A program made the position numbers and the translations under genes. The notes under the pieces are model-generated. The model saw nothing but the letters and a program-made list of their open reading frames with translations. It had not been told where the DNA came from and did not search any database. This document shows, piece by piece, positions 1-12,700 of a stretch of 64,000 nt of DNA; within the stretch, counting starts at the first letter, position 1, and the number at the start of each line of letters is the position of its first letter. The stretch spans positions 196,001 to 260,000 of the forward strand of contig JAUIRK010000065.1 in NCBI GenBank assembly GCA_030549495.1. The letters run 5' to 3'. The stretch is from Nectonema munidae. Taxonomy: Eukaryota > Nematomorpha > Nectonematoida > Nectonematidae.

Positions 1-1050
1 CATAAATACTACAGCGAGGAGATAAACTCGGAACGAAAACTAATCTCTTGACAATATTAGCAAAATTGAAAAACTACATATATAAAAATCAAGTCTGAAA
101 TATTTCATTAGAAAAAACAAAAATTCTATAGCTCATCTATAGTTACACAATTGTTGCAAACTAATATTTGATTGCAATTTTTCGGTTAATACATCTTATC
201 GCTACCAATCCAAAAGAATTGTCGCTCTCTCTCTTTGAATCAAATCGTGTGAAAGTACGAATGATAATCAACACATCTCTTCTAATTGCATCTTTCAAAA
301 ATTGATTTACTTATTTTTCTGAAGAGATATTTAACGACAATCTGTTAGTCCTTTGTTTATCGAAATATAAAAGAAAAGCAAATGCTCGATCGAATGTTGA
401 AACGAATTTGAGTATTGTCTGTATCTGTTGAATTGATAAATGTGTTTCGGTGAAGAAAAGACTAAAATATTTTATTGCATCTTTTACATTTTTGGCATTG
501 CCTTTTGGACGGGTTGTGGAAAACAATGTTTCTTGAAGATCTTCTCCCTGATCATCTCTGCTCACCCAAAAAATTCTGATCAATCTAGTGCTTTGAGGGA
601 ATCTCTCTTCTTGAAAACTTTCTTTCTCTTCATCGCTGTTATTTGAACCCAGGCTTTAACATCACTTAGGGAAAACATCTCAACTAATTTCAAACAATCA
701 TTAGAAAGATGGAGTGGATGGAAAAAAATGTCAATACACAAACAGTGTGCTTTCGGTCAGAACATAGTATTTACTGACCTTGTTTGTCTCAAGGTCTCAA
801 AAAAATCTCGCTATATTGAATTTTTTTGAACGCAGTGTGATTTTATTTTAACTATTGGAAAGCATTGACATGTTTAAAATTTTAAACAAAATTTTTTTAT
901 CCTTGAGACCAATAATAAATATATTTTTCAATTTTTATGTTTTAAAGTTTGATTTATAAAAAATCTATATTTTGGTATTTGTTGTGTAAATACTATTTAC
1001 ACGTATAAAATGAAAGCACACTTTTTTATATATCAGAAATGCTGGTGTGC
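1..1050 (-). repeat. Dispersed ~1.1-kb repeat, copy A (cut by the window edge)
   Basis: Read on the minus strand, this stretch is about 90% identical by eye to 38757-39907 on the plus strand, so the two are copies in opposite orientation. The shared part includes a short open frame (583-311) with the motif GEDLQET and a run RPKGNAKNVKD, also present in copy B, preceded by an acidic stretch GSNNSDEE in another frame. Similarity fades near 1050. I do not recognise the family; the frames look like a decayed transposon gene. The outer end lies at or beyond the window start. Confidence 0.75.
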
Positions 1051-1409
1051 TGCTTTTTATGTAAAGAATAACCTTAGCAGGGCACACTGATTTGCAATTA
1101 CACGGAGGACACAGTAAATAACTTGAAAATACCTTTTTTTTTATCAATCAACCTCAATTATTTTCATAAAAGTTAAATTATAGCATTGTTATTGAAATTT
1201 TGATTCTTTTTGGAATCCCGTTTGATTTTTAATAGGTCAAAGGTGAATTTTTTTATTTTAAGAGTTTGAAATCAAACATTTCAGGACATACTAGTTCCTC
1301 TATCATTCATAATGGTTGAAATCATGTATTGAATTTTTGTAGCACTAGTTTATTTATTTCATCTATTTGAATAAAGTATATTGATTTTTGATATTTCATC
1401 GTGTGTGAC

Positions 1410-1680
1410 ATTTATCACATCTAATACTCTCGCTTTTACTGTCAATTCTCCAATTACTTATTTATCTTATTGTTTGTTCACTCCGCTCATGTTCTCTGCG
1501 CCGTTTGTATATTTATCATCTTTATATTCATGTTATGCATCACATCTAATACGCTTCGCTTGACTGGCAATTTATCATTCACTCCCTTATTGTGTTTATT
1601 TCATACTTTATTGGAATTTATTTTTTATTTATTCATCTTTTACATCAATACGCTCCGCTTTTAAGGCAATTTATCTTCGT
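1410..1680. repeat. Degenerate tandem repeat, three units
   Basis: A block of the type CATCTAATACGCTTCGCTT followed by GGCAATTTATC occurs near 1415, 1541 and 1639, spaced about 126 and 98 bases apart. The third unit lacks two bases of the core and the first is the most diverged. The short open frames across it are by-products of the repeat and not genes. Confidence 0.55.
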
Positions 1681-1689
1681 TTCCATTTT

Positions 1690-2430
1690 TCAAAGTTAAA
1701 CAACTTTGAAATTACGATGAGCATGTCTGGGGACATAAGCCGTCATGGAAGCATATTTGGTATAAATAAATTTTGATTCAATTTCATTTAAGCCCAGCTG
1801 TTGTAAATGTTTGGGCCTAAAAATATGTGGGATCTAACCAGAAATAGTTAATTTTTTTGAAGTAGCCCATTGATGACACAACTCATGAGATGTGAAAAAC
1901 CTATCAGATAATATTCCAAGGTAGATCACTATCCGTTATCAATCTTTTAACTATATTTGCTCCAGAAAAAAGTTCTATCAGTTAAACCAGAAACATAAAC
2001 TTGAGGCTTTAAAATATATAAAGATTTAGCATCTGTACAATTGTATATTTTTATGCCATAATGGCTAGGCTTGAAGGGTCGTAAATTTTTATTCTACAAG
2101 GACCTCTAAATTTTACAAGTTGTTCGTCTACTGTGACGTAATTATACGGTACAAAAAATTTAGAACAATTACGATAAAACGTATTGGACAAATATCTAAT
2201 TGCGGATATCTTATCATTTGGATCTGTCACTCTTCACATACAAAACTTATAAAAATATGAACTTGGAATTAATAACTCTAAAACTGTTCATATGTTTTTT
2301 TCTAAGAAAAATGCTCAGCCTACCTTCTTGAAAAATCTCAATTTGCATTTATCAGTATCTCATAATTATTTATGTTTAATCTTGAGTGAAAAATTGAATT
2401 TGGAATCTACACATTAAACACATTTGGATT
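1690..2430. other. No gene recognised
   Basis: AT-rich sequence with no sustained reading frame and no splice-bounded coding segment that I could tie to a protein family. It sits between the tandem repeat and a LINE fragment and may hold older repeat debris. Confidence 0.4.
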
Positions 2431-3205
2431 AAAGTTAGTATTGTAATTGGTATTTTATATCGATTCAGATCACTTCCATCGAAAATTAAACTGGATATAT
2501 ATAGATCACTAGTTTTGCCTCATCTTTCCTATAGTTTGGTCAATTGGGGCTTTGTGGACCTCTCAAGTTTGCATACTCTTCAAAAAAATGCATAAGATTG
2601 GTATCCAATCTGACATTCCGAGCGCATAATCTTTCAATTTTTAAAAGTAACAACTTGCTCAATATAAAAGATATTTATAACAAACAACTTTGTATTGTGG
2701 CTTGGAAATTTTATAATGGATATTTGCCTGTGGCCATAAGCAATTTTTTCACATTCAATCACGATTCAGAACGTTTTTCCCCAATATATATGTATAATTT
2801 GCAGATACCATCATATCGCTTGAAATCCACGCAGTCAAGTTTGAAGTTTCGTATAACTAAAATCTGGAATGAATATTTGCAAGATTTTCAAATTATGAAT
2901 ATTTCACTTTCAACATTGAAAAGACGCCTGAATGAATATTTATTGAAACAAGATTGAATCAATTTTGTGATGATTTAATATAATTTGATTTTTTTATTTG
3001 AATTTTTTTATATCAATTTCATTTTTAACTATGTTTAATTGTTGATTTAACATTTATGAACAATTAAAAAAAAATATTTTAATGTTTTCTTTTTTTTTTA
3101 GTATTTCTGTTACGGTCTTCTGACCCTTGAAATACAAGCATATTCTCAAATGTGAATTTTTTTTATGAGATCATTTTATGCTAATAAATTCTTCTTCTTC
3201 TCCAG
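2430..3205 (+). mobile_element. 5'-truncated LINE, CR1/L2/jockey-like reverse transcriptase C-terminus
   Basis: The reading starts near 2430 with a segment like SIVIGILYRFRSLPSKIKL and runs through LVLPHLSYSLVNWG, LQKNA, IRLVSN and the typical late-ORF2 block DIYNKQL..WKFYNGYLP to a stop at 2957. These are the conserved end-of-reverse-transcriptase motifs of CR1/L2-type non-LTR elements. One frameshift lies near 2587, between QKNA and IRLVSN, so the copy is dead. About 250 bases of AT-rich 3' UTR follow, ending near a TTCTTCTTCTTC run that could be the element's microsatellite tail. The endonuclease and most of the polymerase are missing, as usual for 5'-truncated LINE insertions. Confidence 0.8.
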
Positions 3206-3479
3206 TTTTTTCTGAAAATAAATATTTTTAATTTATTTGTTGATTCTTTGATTGCCCCATGTAGATTAAGCAACCAAAATAAGTGAAGAGGTCAGAAACA
3301 TCAATTTTTTTGTTGTTTAGCCTTAGAAACTTATTTTTTGCTGTTTCGCTACTATTATTTAAAAAATATATAAAAAAAATTTACTTATCAATACAAAAAA
3401 TTATTAAACTTCTTAGAATGAAAAACAACAGAATGTGTTACATTGTGTTCCTAGGGGCAAATTGATTGTTTATTTTATA

Positions 3480-4010
3480 GTAAAAATGAAGGAAACTCAA
3501 AATTTATAAAAAAAGGTTTGTCGAAGCAGTATTGTGATGATTGTGGTGTTTGGAATTCAAGTGGTCCAACTGAAATGGTTAAATAAAGAAAAATTTTCTT
3601 CAAAAATAATGTATTTTAGCTATCAAAAAATTTGCAAAAATATAATAACTTTTTTACCTATTAAAAAAGAACGTACTTTTGAAGTGAGAAGAAGATACAC
3701 AAGCTTTCATCAAACAATGAAAGAAGAATAACATGGATTGAAATGAAAATAAACGTTTTCATTATGCATGTTTTGAATACAAAGATAACTTTCCATCTAA
3801 CACTTCTCATTGCAATTCAATAAATGGTGTATTATATCAGAAAACTAAACCGAATAAGAATACTCCAAAAAAAACTAAAGAAGTGTACAATAAATACAAA
3901 ATAATTGATGGGCCTGAAACCTTAAAGCAAGCAAGAGATACAGAGTATCGTTTAAATCGCTTTAAAAGTTCTAACAGTTTGCAAATTTTATTCTTCTAAA
4001 ATAAAATTTT
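3480..4010 (+). pseudogene. Decayed coding-like sequence, family unknown
   Basis: Several short frames in different phases look like pieces of one protein: QYCDDCGVWNSSG near 3530 (a Cys-x2-Cys knuckle), HYACFEYKDNFPSNTSHC near 3755, and KEVYNKYKIIDGPETL then RDTEYRLNRFKSSNSL near 3880-3985. The run of plausible residues over 500 bases, broken by stops, suggests a dead repeat-borne gene. I recognise no domain beyond a possible zinc-binding Cys pair. No ends or target duplications were found. Confidence 0.35.
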
Positions 4011-5960
4011 AGGTTTTAAATTTTAAGTTTTAAAATTTCTCATTATTTGTAAAAAGTCAAGGACTTATAAGAATAATAAAGTCAGTATAGTTTGCAGCAA
4101 AAAAATGATTTTTTTGTGACGTAATATGAAAAAGGTTAGCAGACACTGATCTAGAGCATTAAAAAAAGATTTGTTTTTTATAATTTTGATTTTTCCTTGT
4201 TTTTTTCAAAATTCTAAAATGGTAATGAAGCTTTTTATTATTTTTCTAATTTCATCAACTTAGTTCTAATAGCAAAGAATTTAATATGCTAAATTAAAGA
4301 CAAATTCTAAATAATGAACAAATTTTTGTGTCCCTAGCGCATAGAGATGTTTTACTAGATATTTATTTTTTAATATATTTATATTATAAATTTTTGATTA
4401 AGATTAATGATTTGCTTTATTAACATTTTATATATTTAAAACTATATACTGTGCACCTTCGTTATAAAGTTATTTCCATCATTTGTACATAGATGTTATA
4501 AATAACTGCGATTTATCTTTACAAGATGGAACATATAAGATTCTTGTTGAAAAAATAGCGAAAATAAGTATGATTTTGAAAATAACGCATAGAGACTCGT
4601 GCAAAACGAAAGAGAATTGAGCGTTCATATTATTAAGACAAGATGAGGGTCAATTCAAACTTTTATTCATGTTTTGTTTCGAGATTAAAGCATAATCAAC
4701 CGTTGCAATGATATTATTATTGACAAAAAGTCACTAATATATTATTGGATTAATCATGAACGGTGGAATATATTTAACATTTTTGTGCACACTATGAATT
4801 CATAAATTTATTTATATATAAAAGGAAAACATGTCCAAACATCATACCTAGAAAAATTGAATTAGAATCTTTCGCTGTTGGCTTTTTGTCACTATCGATT
4901 TAGCGGTCTTTTTTAAAGCATTTTGTATCCATGGGTTCGTAACAATTCCCCAATTTTTACATTTAGATTATATCCCATGTTGAGTTTATTGCCGTCATTC
5001 CCAAAATGAGCGGTATCTCCTCCACTTTTTGAAATTCTTAGTGGCACATCAAAAGCTTCGAATAACAATTTTGAGTTATTTAATTTTTCCTTGATTCAAA
5101 CAAATATTTTGTTTAATTTAAATGATAGTTTAATTTTAGAAAATAATTTATAAAAGTAGCTATTAATTTTCGATATCCAAAAAAGTTAAAATTCTCTTTT
5201 CACTATTCGGAATGACCAAAATATTTTTATTCTTCCCCTCAGAGTGTATGGTATAAAATGGATTTAGTGTTGTAAATAAAATTTTAAGTAATGAAAGAAA
5301 GCGTATAGATAATTTTAAAGTATGATATCGGAATTTAACTAACATCGAACGAAAATTTAAATTTTGAAGATAAGCATCAAACTTAAGGCTCATAGTTTTT
5401 TATTCTGAAGCAAAATATATTTTATAAATAAGGGCCGTTTTTTTGAAAATGTCTTCAAAGGGGGCATTAAATGGTGAAAGTTTGGGAAACTCTGCATGGC
5501 TATTTAAAATCAACTAAATAGCTGCAAACACGTCCATAATTTTGTTTGTTTATTTCAACAAGTGCCAGAACGAGAATGGAATGAATTTTTCAACAACGAA
5601 TTCTGAAGTTATCTTTGTTAGAAATAGTTTTGTCTATTTCATTAGACGTCTCAGGAATAACTTGTTATTTTTTCTTTAGTCGTTGATCAATTAGGTCAGG
5701 TATTGCCAATTCAAAAATGTCAGTGTATAACATATTTTATGTACCATGCATGATTCATCCATTAGATTTTTTGTGCAAAATAGCCTACACATTGAAATAA
5801 ATATTATACTTATTCGTAAGAATAGAGATGTTCATGCACATGTACGTTAAAACGAGCCAAGCTAACACACGGTACGATTCGCCAATGCAGAGCATCTCCT
5901 ACTTTTTCTTGTCTACAATGTGCTATGTACTTTTCCAATTCATTTTCGTGTGAGTATTCT
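4010..5960. other. No gene recognised
   Basis: AT-rich with only short chance frames. At about 5470-5500 there is AAGTTTGGGAAACTCTG, which resembles the end of a hAT-type short element, but no partner end was seen. Confidence 0.4.
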
Positions 5961-7900
5961 AGCTAGTTAGTTCTTTCCTCATTCAAGGTATCTCGATTGC
6001 GGAAATTCTTCCCATAATGTAGTTGTCACAATTCCTAGCACCATAGTCATCATCATCCAATACAAGTTGTGGGGTGTATTTTTTAATCACTTCAGACGGA
6101 ATCTTTTTTATTTCCCTCAGAAGTAATGCTCTTGAACGTTTGCGTTCATCTTCCGTGTATCCATTCAACAAGGTAGGTCTCGGGTCTCTAAAGGATATTC
6201 CATAATAAAGAAATGTCCATTTCTTTGAATCTTCTCGTGAACTATTTTAATAATTAGCTTCTAAATACTCATTGGATTTCTTTTGCCTCTTCATACCAGT
6301 CAGCATGGAGAACACCAGCCATCAGTTTGAGGTCCATTAAATTGTTCTTGATGTGTTGCAGAATAGGTAATGTTAATGACCATGTGGGATAATGTTCAAC
6401 CGAAAATGTTTGGCTAAGCAATTTGCAAACATTTTCAAAAATAAACCATTGTTCTTGTGAAATCACAACGATTCTACTACAGTTTGCGAAAGCAGCACGA
6501 CCTTCTTAGGTGTAAATGAATGAGCAGAATGCATCCCTATGGCTCGTCGTTTGATTGCAATGTTGAGCATGTGTAATGTCGAATTCCATTGAGTAACAAC
6601 ATCTACAGGAAGGGGCTTTCATTTGATCGCTCCATTGACTTTTTAATCGACTGTGAACTAATCGTGCTATTGTTGAGGTACTTGGCATATTATCGCATAA
6701 GTTCAATAGCATTCGATACTTTCTGCAAATGTTCTGGTATGCCATCAATGCTTCGTTGATTGCTATCGCAAGATATCTTCCAACGGGAAATTTTTTACAC
6801 AAATTAGTTCAATGAATGAGCTACACACCCTTCATGTAACACAGAGATCTGTTGCAGATTTCGCGGCATTAGAAGCATTACACCACTATTTTCTAACGAC
6901 ATTCTAGCATCTTCTAACGAAGTCTTTACAATGCGTGCACTTTCGGTATTGGTATGTCTTACATCATCAAACAGTGTGCATCTTAGAGTTATGACCTTCA
7001 TAGCAAAAGCTTCTGTCACAATGATATATATGCTTCGGATGTTCTAGATGTCCATATATCACTTGTGAGCGAATAAAAATGACATTCTTTAGCAATCATT
7101 CCTCTCCGCAACCAATAAATCATTGAACGTTGAGATAAGTAGTCTTGTCATTGTAGATCTAGACGGTGCCGTATATTCCTTATCCAAATCATTCACAAAT
7201 GCAAGAAGCTGAACAAATCCTGGATCTTCTACAATAGACAAGGGTATATAAGATTCAGCAATCCATTTCAAAGTTAGAAAATGTCTCTTTTGAGTCATAT
7301 ACCGATTTTAATTTCTTCATTGACTGATGTATGGTTTGTTGCTCCAAGTTGCGTTTTTTGTTTACCATTAATGATTGTGTATCATGAATATCATCTGGAT
7401 CAAACCTCTCCATCAGGCTCGTAGCTAGGACTTTTCAATTGGGAGGGCTGGAAAAATTTTGGGGAGGGTAAAATTTTCACAAAAATTTTTTTGGTACTTA
7501 TGTGTTATCTCCCCCATTCAAAAATTTTTTATTAGTAAATTACTGAAAAAAATTTTAAAGTGGGAGGGAGATAACTAATAAGTACCAAATTTTTATATAT
7601 AGTCTAAAAATAAACCATTTTTTGAACCCTTTATTGATATCGAAATATATTAGGCTGGGGGGGGGGGGGGGTGCTCTGAATCTGATTGGGGGGGGGGGGG
7701 GGGGGGGAATTAGCCCCCTCCTACTCTCGCTGGCTACGGCCTGCTCTCCATGTGCCGCAATATTTGTTGCGATGTCTCCGAGCTATTCTTTATTTCGGTT
7801 CTGCACTTTAGTCAATACGCCCAAATGGCTTCTTTTGTCTTCCACTTTGTTCGCTCTGTAGTTGGAGTCAATAGTTTGATGAACTTTCGCAAATCCTTAT
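5960..7900 (-). mobile_element. Broken hAT-superfamily transposase gene (BED finger to C-terminal part)
   Basis: Reading right to left, the pieces follow the order of a hAT transposase. A BED zinc-finger region lies near 7860-7370 (KCRTEIKNSS, QQILRHMERFDPDD). Then WIAESYIPLSIVEDPGF with FVNDLDKEYTAPSR (about 7260-7150), the VTEAFAMKVITLR / VRHTNTESARIV core (about 7020-6900), SQTFSVEHYPTWSLTLPIL (about 6420-6360) and SFRDPRPTLLNGYTEDERKR (about 6190-6140). Several stops and frame changes separate them, so the gene is dead. The BED region is split by a 330-bp MITE at 7414-7743. The C-terminal dimerisation block and the element's ends were not found. It is unrelated in sequence to the intact hAT at 40718-43113. 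Confidence 0.8.
7406..7751. mobile_element. Non-autonomous hAT-type MITE nested in the hAT gene, with 8-bp target duplication
   Basis: The element runs 7414-7743. Its left end CAGGCTCGTAGCTAG mirrors the right end CTGGCTACGGCCTG, and the perfect 8-bp duplication CTCTCCAT flanks it at 7406-7413 and 7744-7751. CAG ends plus 8-bp duplications are hAT hallmarks. Inside are an inverted repeat of about 45 bp (about 7485-7530 and 7545-7590, with TTGGTACTTA against TAAGTACCAA) and two G runs (15 G at 7657-7671, 20 G at 7688-7707). Removing the element and one duplication restores a continuous BED-finger reading in the surrounding dead transposase, so it landed in that older element. A related copy lies at 33919-34180. 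Confidence 0.85.
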
Positions 7901-9290
7901 GTTGCTTTCGAACAAACGTTTAGAAATTCGGTGATTAACTTCATTATTGTTCATTTCATTCATTATTTGCGCATTACTTTTTTGTTTAAAAGCCCTTTAA
8001 TAAATAAATAAAATTTAATAATAAAGCCTACCCATTTAATCCCAAGAACTTTTTTGCTCAAACTTTTTTTATATTGCTGATTACGTATTTCAAACTATTT
8101 TATGCAAAAAAATAAGATGTTTTGATGTAACATTTCCTGAAAAAGTGCTGTGTTATTTTTCGGCACATTGCCGAAATAAATTTACATATTGATTTTTGTC
8201 AAAATTTTCAATCATATGTTTAATAAATCGGAATCATATGTTATTTTCGCAGGAAGTCTCAAAAAACACGTAACGTTATCCCACTTGTTTATGAAAAATT
8301 TTAAAACTTGAAATACTTGAATTACGAAATATGTATAAAAAAAGGATTAATGAAGAAAAATCAAGATAGCTAGCAAGTAACAATCTATTTTGTAGACGTC
8401 TAATAAATATACAAACTTTATTCTTTAGACGCCTGTCGGCAGCCAAGAGAAGGGAGATGAAATGAGAGTTTGCATGTATGCCAGGTTATGCACACTTTTT
8501 GATGAAAGGGTCGCATTTATGAATCCACACTTTTGACCGTCTTCATTGAATAGTAAAATAAGCAATGTTTAAAGTATGCAAGATGAGAGTTAAGAAAATG
8601 ACAACATATGGTTCGCTAATATTTGGAGTAATTTTATTTCAAGATTAGTGATGGCACGATAACTTTATATTTTTCACAAATCAACTAGGTGTACAATTAA
8701 GTTGAGAGAGAAAACATGAAAACTTTTCTATATTCTCATACTTAACACGAATGATAATAATTACCTTATAAAAACGTTTTACACGAGTGTCAAAAACATT
8801 TAAAAACGATAATAAATCCAAAAAGACTTAAAATTCCACTTTAACGAACATTAACTCACTACGCTTTTAACAGTATTACTTATTTTACCTTCTATCCATG
8901 ACGTAGCCAGGAAAAAAATTTGAAAAATTACCTCTCTAAATGTTCGTTTTACAGTTTTTGACTATAGACAGCGTTGAAGGAAAACGTTTATCAGAAAAGC
9001 GTATTAAATAATGCAACTTTTTTATACCTAAAATCTTAGCTTTGTTTATTTGACAAAAAAATATGTTTCAAAAAATAATTAATTGAAGAATAGGTGGATT
9101 CTGATACATGAAAAAATGATTATTTTTCATCTTAAAATTTGAATATTTGAGGTTTAAACACTTTTAAGAAAAGGTGATTTTGAAAGTAATTTTTTTAAGT
9201 ATAAAATTTATTATCTACTTGAAATAATAAATATGATTTAAAAATAAGAATTAAATTTAACTTTAAATGGAATTAAATAGGAATGTCTAA
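7900..9290. other. No gene recognised
   Basis: AT-rich, with no sustained frame. Near 8894 the string GACGTAGCCAGGAAAAA matches the end of the MITE family at 7414-7743 and 33919, so a small remnant of that family probably lies here. Confidence 0.4.
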
Positions 9291-9292
9291 AG

Positions 9293-9324
9293 TCGTCTGC
9301 TTTGCTTGGTCTTAAATGGGTTAA
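9293..9324. repeat. piggyBac-like terminus ending in TTAA
   Basis: TCGTCTGCTTTGCTTGG followed by TCTTAAATGGGTTAA recurs with about two changes at 10747-10778. Both copies stop at TTAA, the target site of piggyBac elements. The opposite end of this copy was not found. Confidence 0.4.
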
Positions 9325-9626
9325 ACTATACATTTTTCATGAGCATCCGATATACTTTATTTTAAAATAGCAAAAAAGTACTTTTCTATCCACCCTTACA
9401 CAAGATGGAGGAGGTACATTGAGCCTGTTCAATTCACAAGTTTTGGAAAGTCTAAAAAGATGTATACATTGTATCACTCTTTCAACATAGTTAAAATTTG
9501 TATCTTTTTTTGATATCAATTCATTGGTAAAATAACTCGATAAATTCTTTCATCAAGATTAGATATCTTTTTACCCATTTCTTAGATCTACATGCCTTCA
9601 TTTTGTATTTCTTTCTTTTGCTTTAG

Positions 9627-9716
9627 ACAGAAGAAAGTATAGAGGATGCTCTGGATTTGATGCGAAGACTGCCTCCACAGAATGTCGCTAAGAATTTGAA
9701 CGATCTCATTTCATTG
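9627..9716 (+). CDS. CAPZB: CapZ beta, first exon found (30 codons)
   Basis: It follows a pyrimidine-rich acceptor TTTTAG and encodes [18 protein letters not shown] and the rest of the N-terminal helix block, ending TTG before GTTTCT. It starts and ends in phase 0, so a preceding exon supplying only ATG fits. Confidence 0.9.
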
Positions 9717-12700
9717 GTTTCTTTTTTTAATTGATTTATCTTATTTTCGCGAAATCGTTCTTTGATATTTTAGATTGACGCTGATTTCTTTAACTAATTT
9801 CGTTAACCGCTTTATTCATTGCGTAATAAATTTTAACCTAACGCTGATTTCCTTAACTAATTTCGTTAACCGCTTTATTCATTGCGTAATAAATTTTAAC
9901 CGATTAATTTTTGGAAAATTTAATAGATACGAGTACCAGGACATGGAAATAAGGTTATGCAATGCCTTTTATAATGATGATATAATCACGCAAGCGATGG
10001 CTAATTAAAAGTATTTATGTATGTGCATTTGTTATGATTTGCTAGAGGTTTTACGAGTTGAATTAACCTGTGAATTACAGATCGGTTACGGTATAATCAG
10101 CTATTTTTCAGCGATTACCATCACTAGTAAAGACCCAACTATGTGACGTACTTTTTATCCTAAAAACGAATTCTAAATTCACTCTCTGTGCTTTATAATT
10201 GTGAACAAAATTTAAATTTGTTCTCGTGTCATCCCATTTTTGAGTAATATGACAGTAGCATCTATTCTTCTATCCCATTTATTTGTGTTAAAAATTGCGC
10301 GTGTCTCAAAAAAGAGTGTAGTTTTTACCATTTATGGTTATCGTTTCAATAACTGGAGAAAAGCAATAAGGATTGATAGATTCCTCATTAAACATTAAAG
10401 GGAAAGGCTCAAACAAAGTAAGTCTGACATAACCTCTTCTATTTTCAAGTTTACATCGCTTTTGCCATTCTATTTTCTTTAAAAAGCGTAACCATTTGAT
10501 AATTATCTCAAAGTATTTTAAAATGTGAGATGTCCTATCGCGAGCGTAATGAAACTGTTGATTAGTCAAACTCTGGTGAATGGGATGAATTTATCATGCC
10601 TGTGTTAGCTACAAATCCTACTTTGAAAGAAATGCATGATGAGTTTGTTTACGGCCAATGTTCCTATTCTGGAACATAAGTAATTTCATCTTCGTCTGCT
10701 TTTTTCAATGACTTTGAATATAAATCGTCTGCGTTTTTTTTAGATATCGTCTGCTTTGCTTGGCCTTAAATGAGTTAAAGCTATAAATATCCAAATTATT
10801 TGTCCTCATGAGTTCGAGCCCAAAAAGTTATTCAGTTGATTAGAGACGAAATAGAATAAACAGGAATGCACTCACTGGAGCTCTGTCAAACATTTTTGAC
10901 TAAGTTTGTAAAAAGTAATTACTGAATTTAATCTTACATTATTTGGTCAAGATTAATAATTAAAAAAAGCTAAATTTTAATATTTTTTATGATAAAAAGT
11001 GAAAAAATTTGTTTTGTAATCTATAAACTAAATCCAGTTTCAGATAATATTTAAATTACGGTTTTTTCTGAACAATGATTTTCATTTTTTAACAAGAATA
11101 ACTTACAAATACAATTGAAGAAAGTTTTTCTCTCCTAAATACTTTTGAAAATGCGCAAGTTATAGAATTTGTTTTGAAAGATATATCGCATCGCCCAGAA
11201 TTGGCTTTCAGTTATTCAGCCATCGTTTTCGCACTCATATTTTGGCAGTTCACATTTTTAAAAAATGAAACAATTATTTAACTGGCTAATTTAATTATAA
11301 CTGGATTTTTAGAAGTTAATGGCAAAAAATTTTAATCAAAAACAAACAAAGTGGATACTAAAGAAATTGCGATAAGATTTGCACAGTATGGGAAGAAGCT
11401 TTTCACACTGCTGGATCTTTAGACAATTTGTCGCATAAGGACTGACCTTTGTGAACAGTCTAGAGAAGTCCACACTACGTGCTTCTCTAGATCAATTCTT
11501 CTCTGGCTCCAAATCCATAAGCTGACACTATAACCCTACACACTACTACTCTTATATGGAGCACAGATCGCTGACTTCCGTTTTGCGAAATGCGTGTCAA
11601 ATTTGGCGATGAACAATAAGACTTAGCGAATTAGATCATTTGTTCAGATGAAGCTTGCTTTAAATTATCAGGGCATGCAAACAAGCATAACTACGAGTTG
11701 ATAAAAATTCTCATTTGACCATAGAGTTTGAAGTAAGCCAACAGGGCGCGTCGTGCATTGTCAAGCAAAGATGTCTGACCCGGTTCCTTTATGGAACTCT
11801 AAATGGAGAGAACTACTTCCAAATGTTTCATGACTTGTCAGTGCCACAACTCAAAATCATGGAAATGGGAAGGGAAACACCCTGACTTAAATGAAGTGAT
11901 GTCGATAAACATTTAAGGATTTGCACTAGAAAAGTCGTCGAACTAAAATAAGGTGAAATTGCGCTAAAGATAAATTATTTTGATAAATTTTAGAAATACA
12001 GTGTTCCTAATCATTTTCGGCATAATGTGATCCTTTGTGATCAGCTCTTGCAGAATACGCCCTCCCCATATAGGGATAAGTAAGATGTTTTTGTTGTTGC
12101 ACCGGCTCTGCCATGCCCGAAAGCCAGCAAAAACGAAGAAAGGCTACCACGCTTGCTGGTTTTGAGCACAGCTGTTTGTATAGTACTAAGTCTTAGGAAT
12201 GCTGTGAAGGTAAACACAAATATTTTGCATTTCAACTTCTTCCGTCAATCGAGAATAAACGAAAAATGTGGTGAGAAATCATGAGCTGTATTTTCGTGAC
12301 ATCGTTTTGTAAAGAATCGAGACACTTCTTTTGGATTTATTTTGAGGACAGGATTATCTCCTTTGCTCCTGATTCCTGACAATGTATACAATATTTTCAA
12401 TTCATAGAAGTGGTTTAACCTTTTCAGGGAATGCTTTTAGAAAATTAGTCTTCCTTTCTTTTTCTTATATTTTGATGTAGGCTGTTTTTATTTCACATTC
12501 ACCTTCAAGTGAAATGCGTATTTTAGCGCTAATTATTTGTTTCCTTCAAGTTTCGAAGTAATCTTTTTAGGAGCAGTTGCTGCTTTATAAGAAACGAATT
12601 CTAGTCTTTAAAAAGCTTATTGCTGTAGCGAGACAGCATTGCGTCTAAAAATCTCCTTATCAAGTTTTGCCACGCGCGCTCTTTTATCAGGAATTTGCAA

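Noticed and set aside
10306-10569. 87-codon minus-strand frame as a gene
   Set aside because: No motif recognised; it lies in a CapZ beta intron beside TTAA-ended repeats and is more likely element debris.
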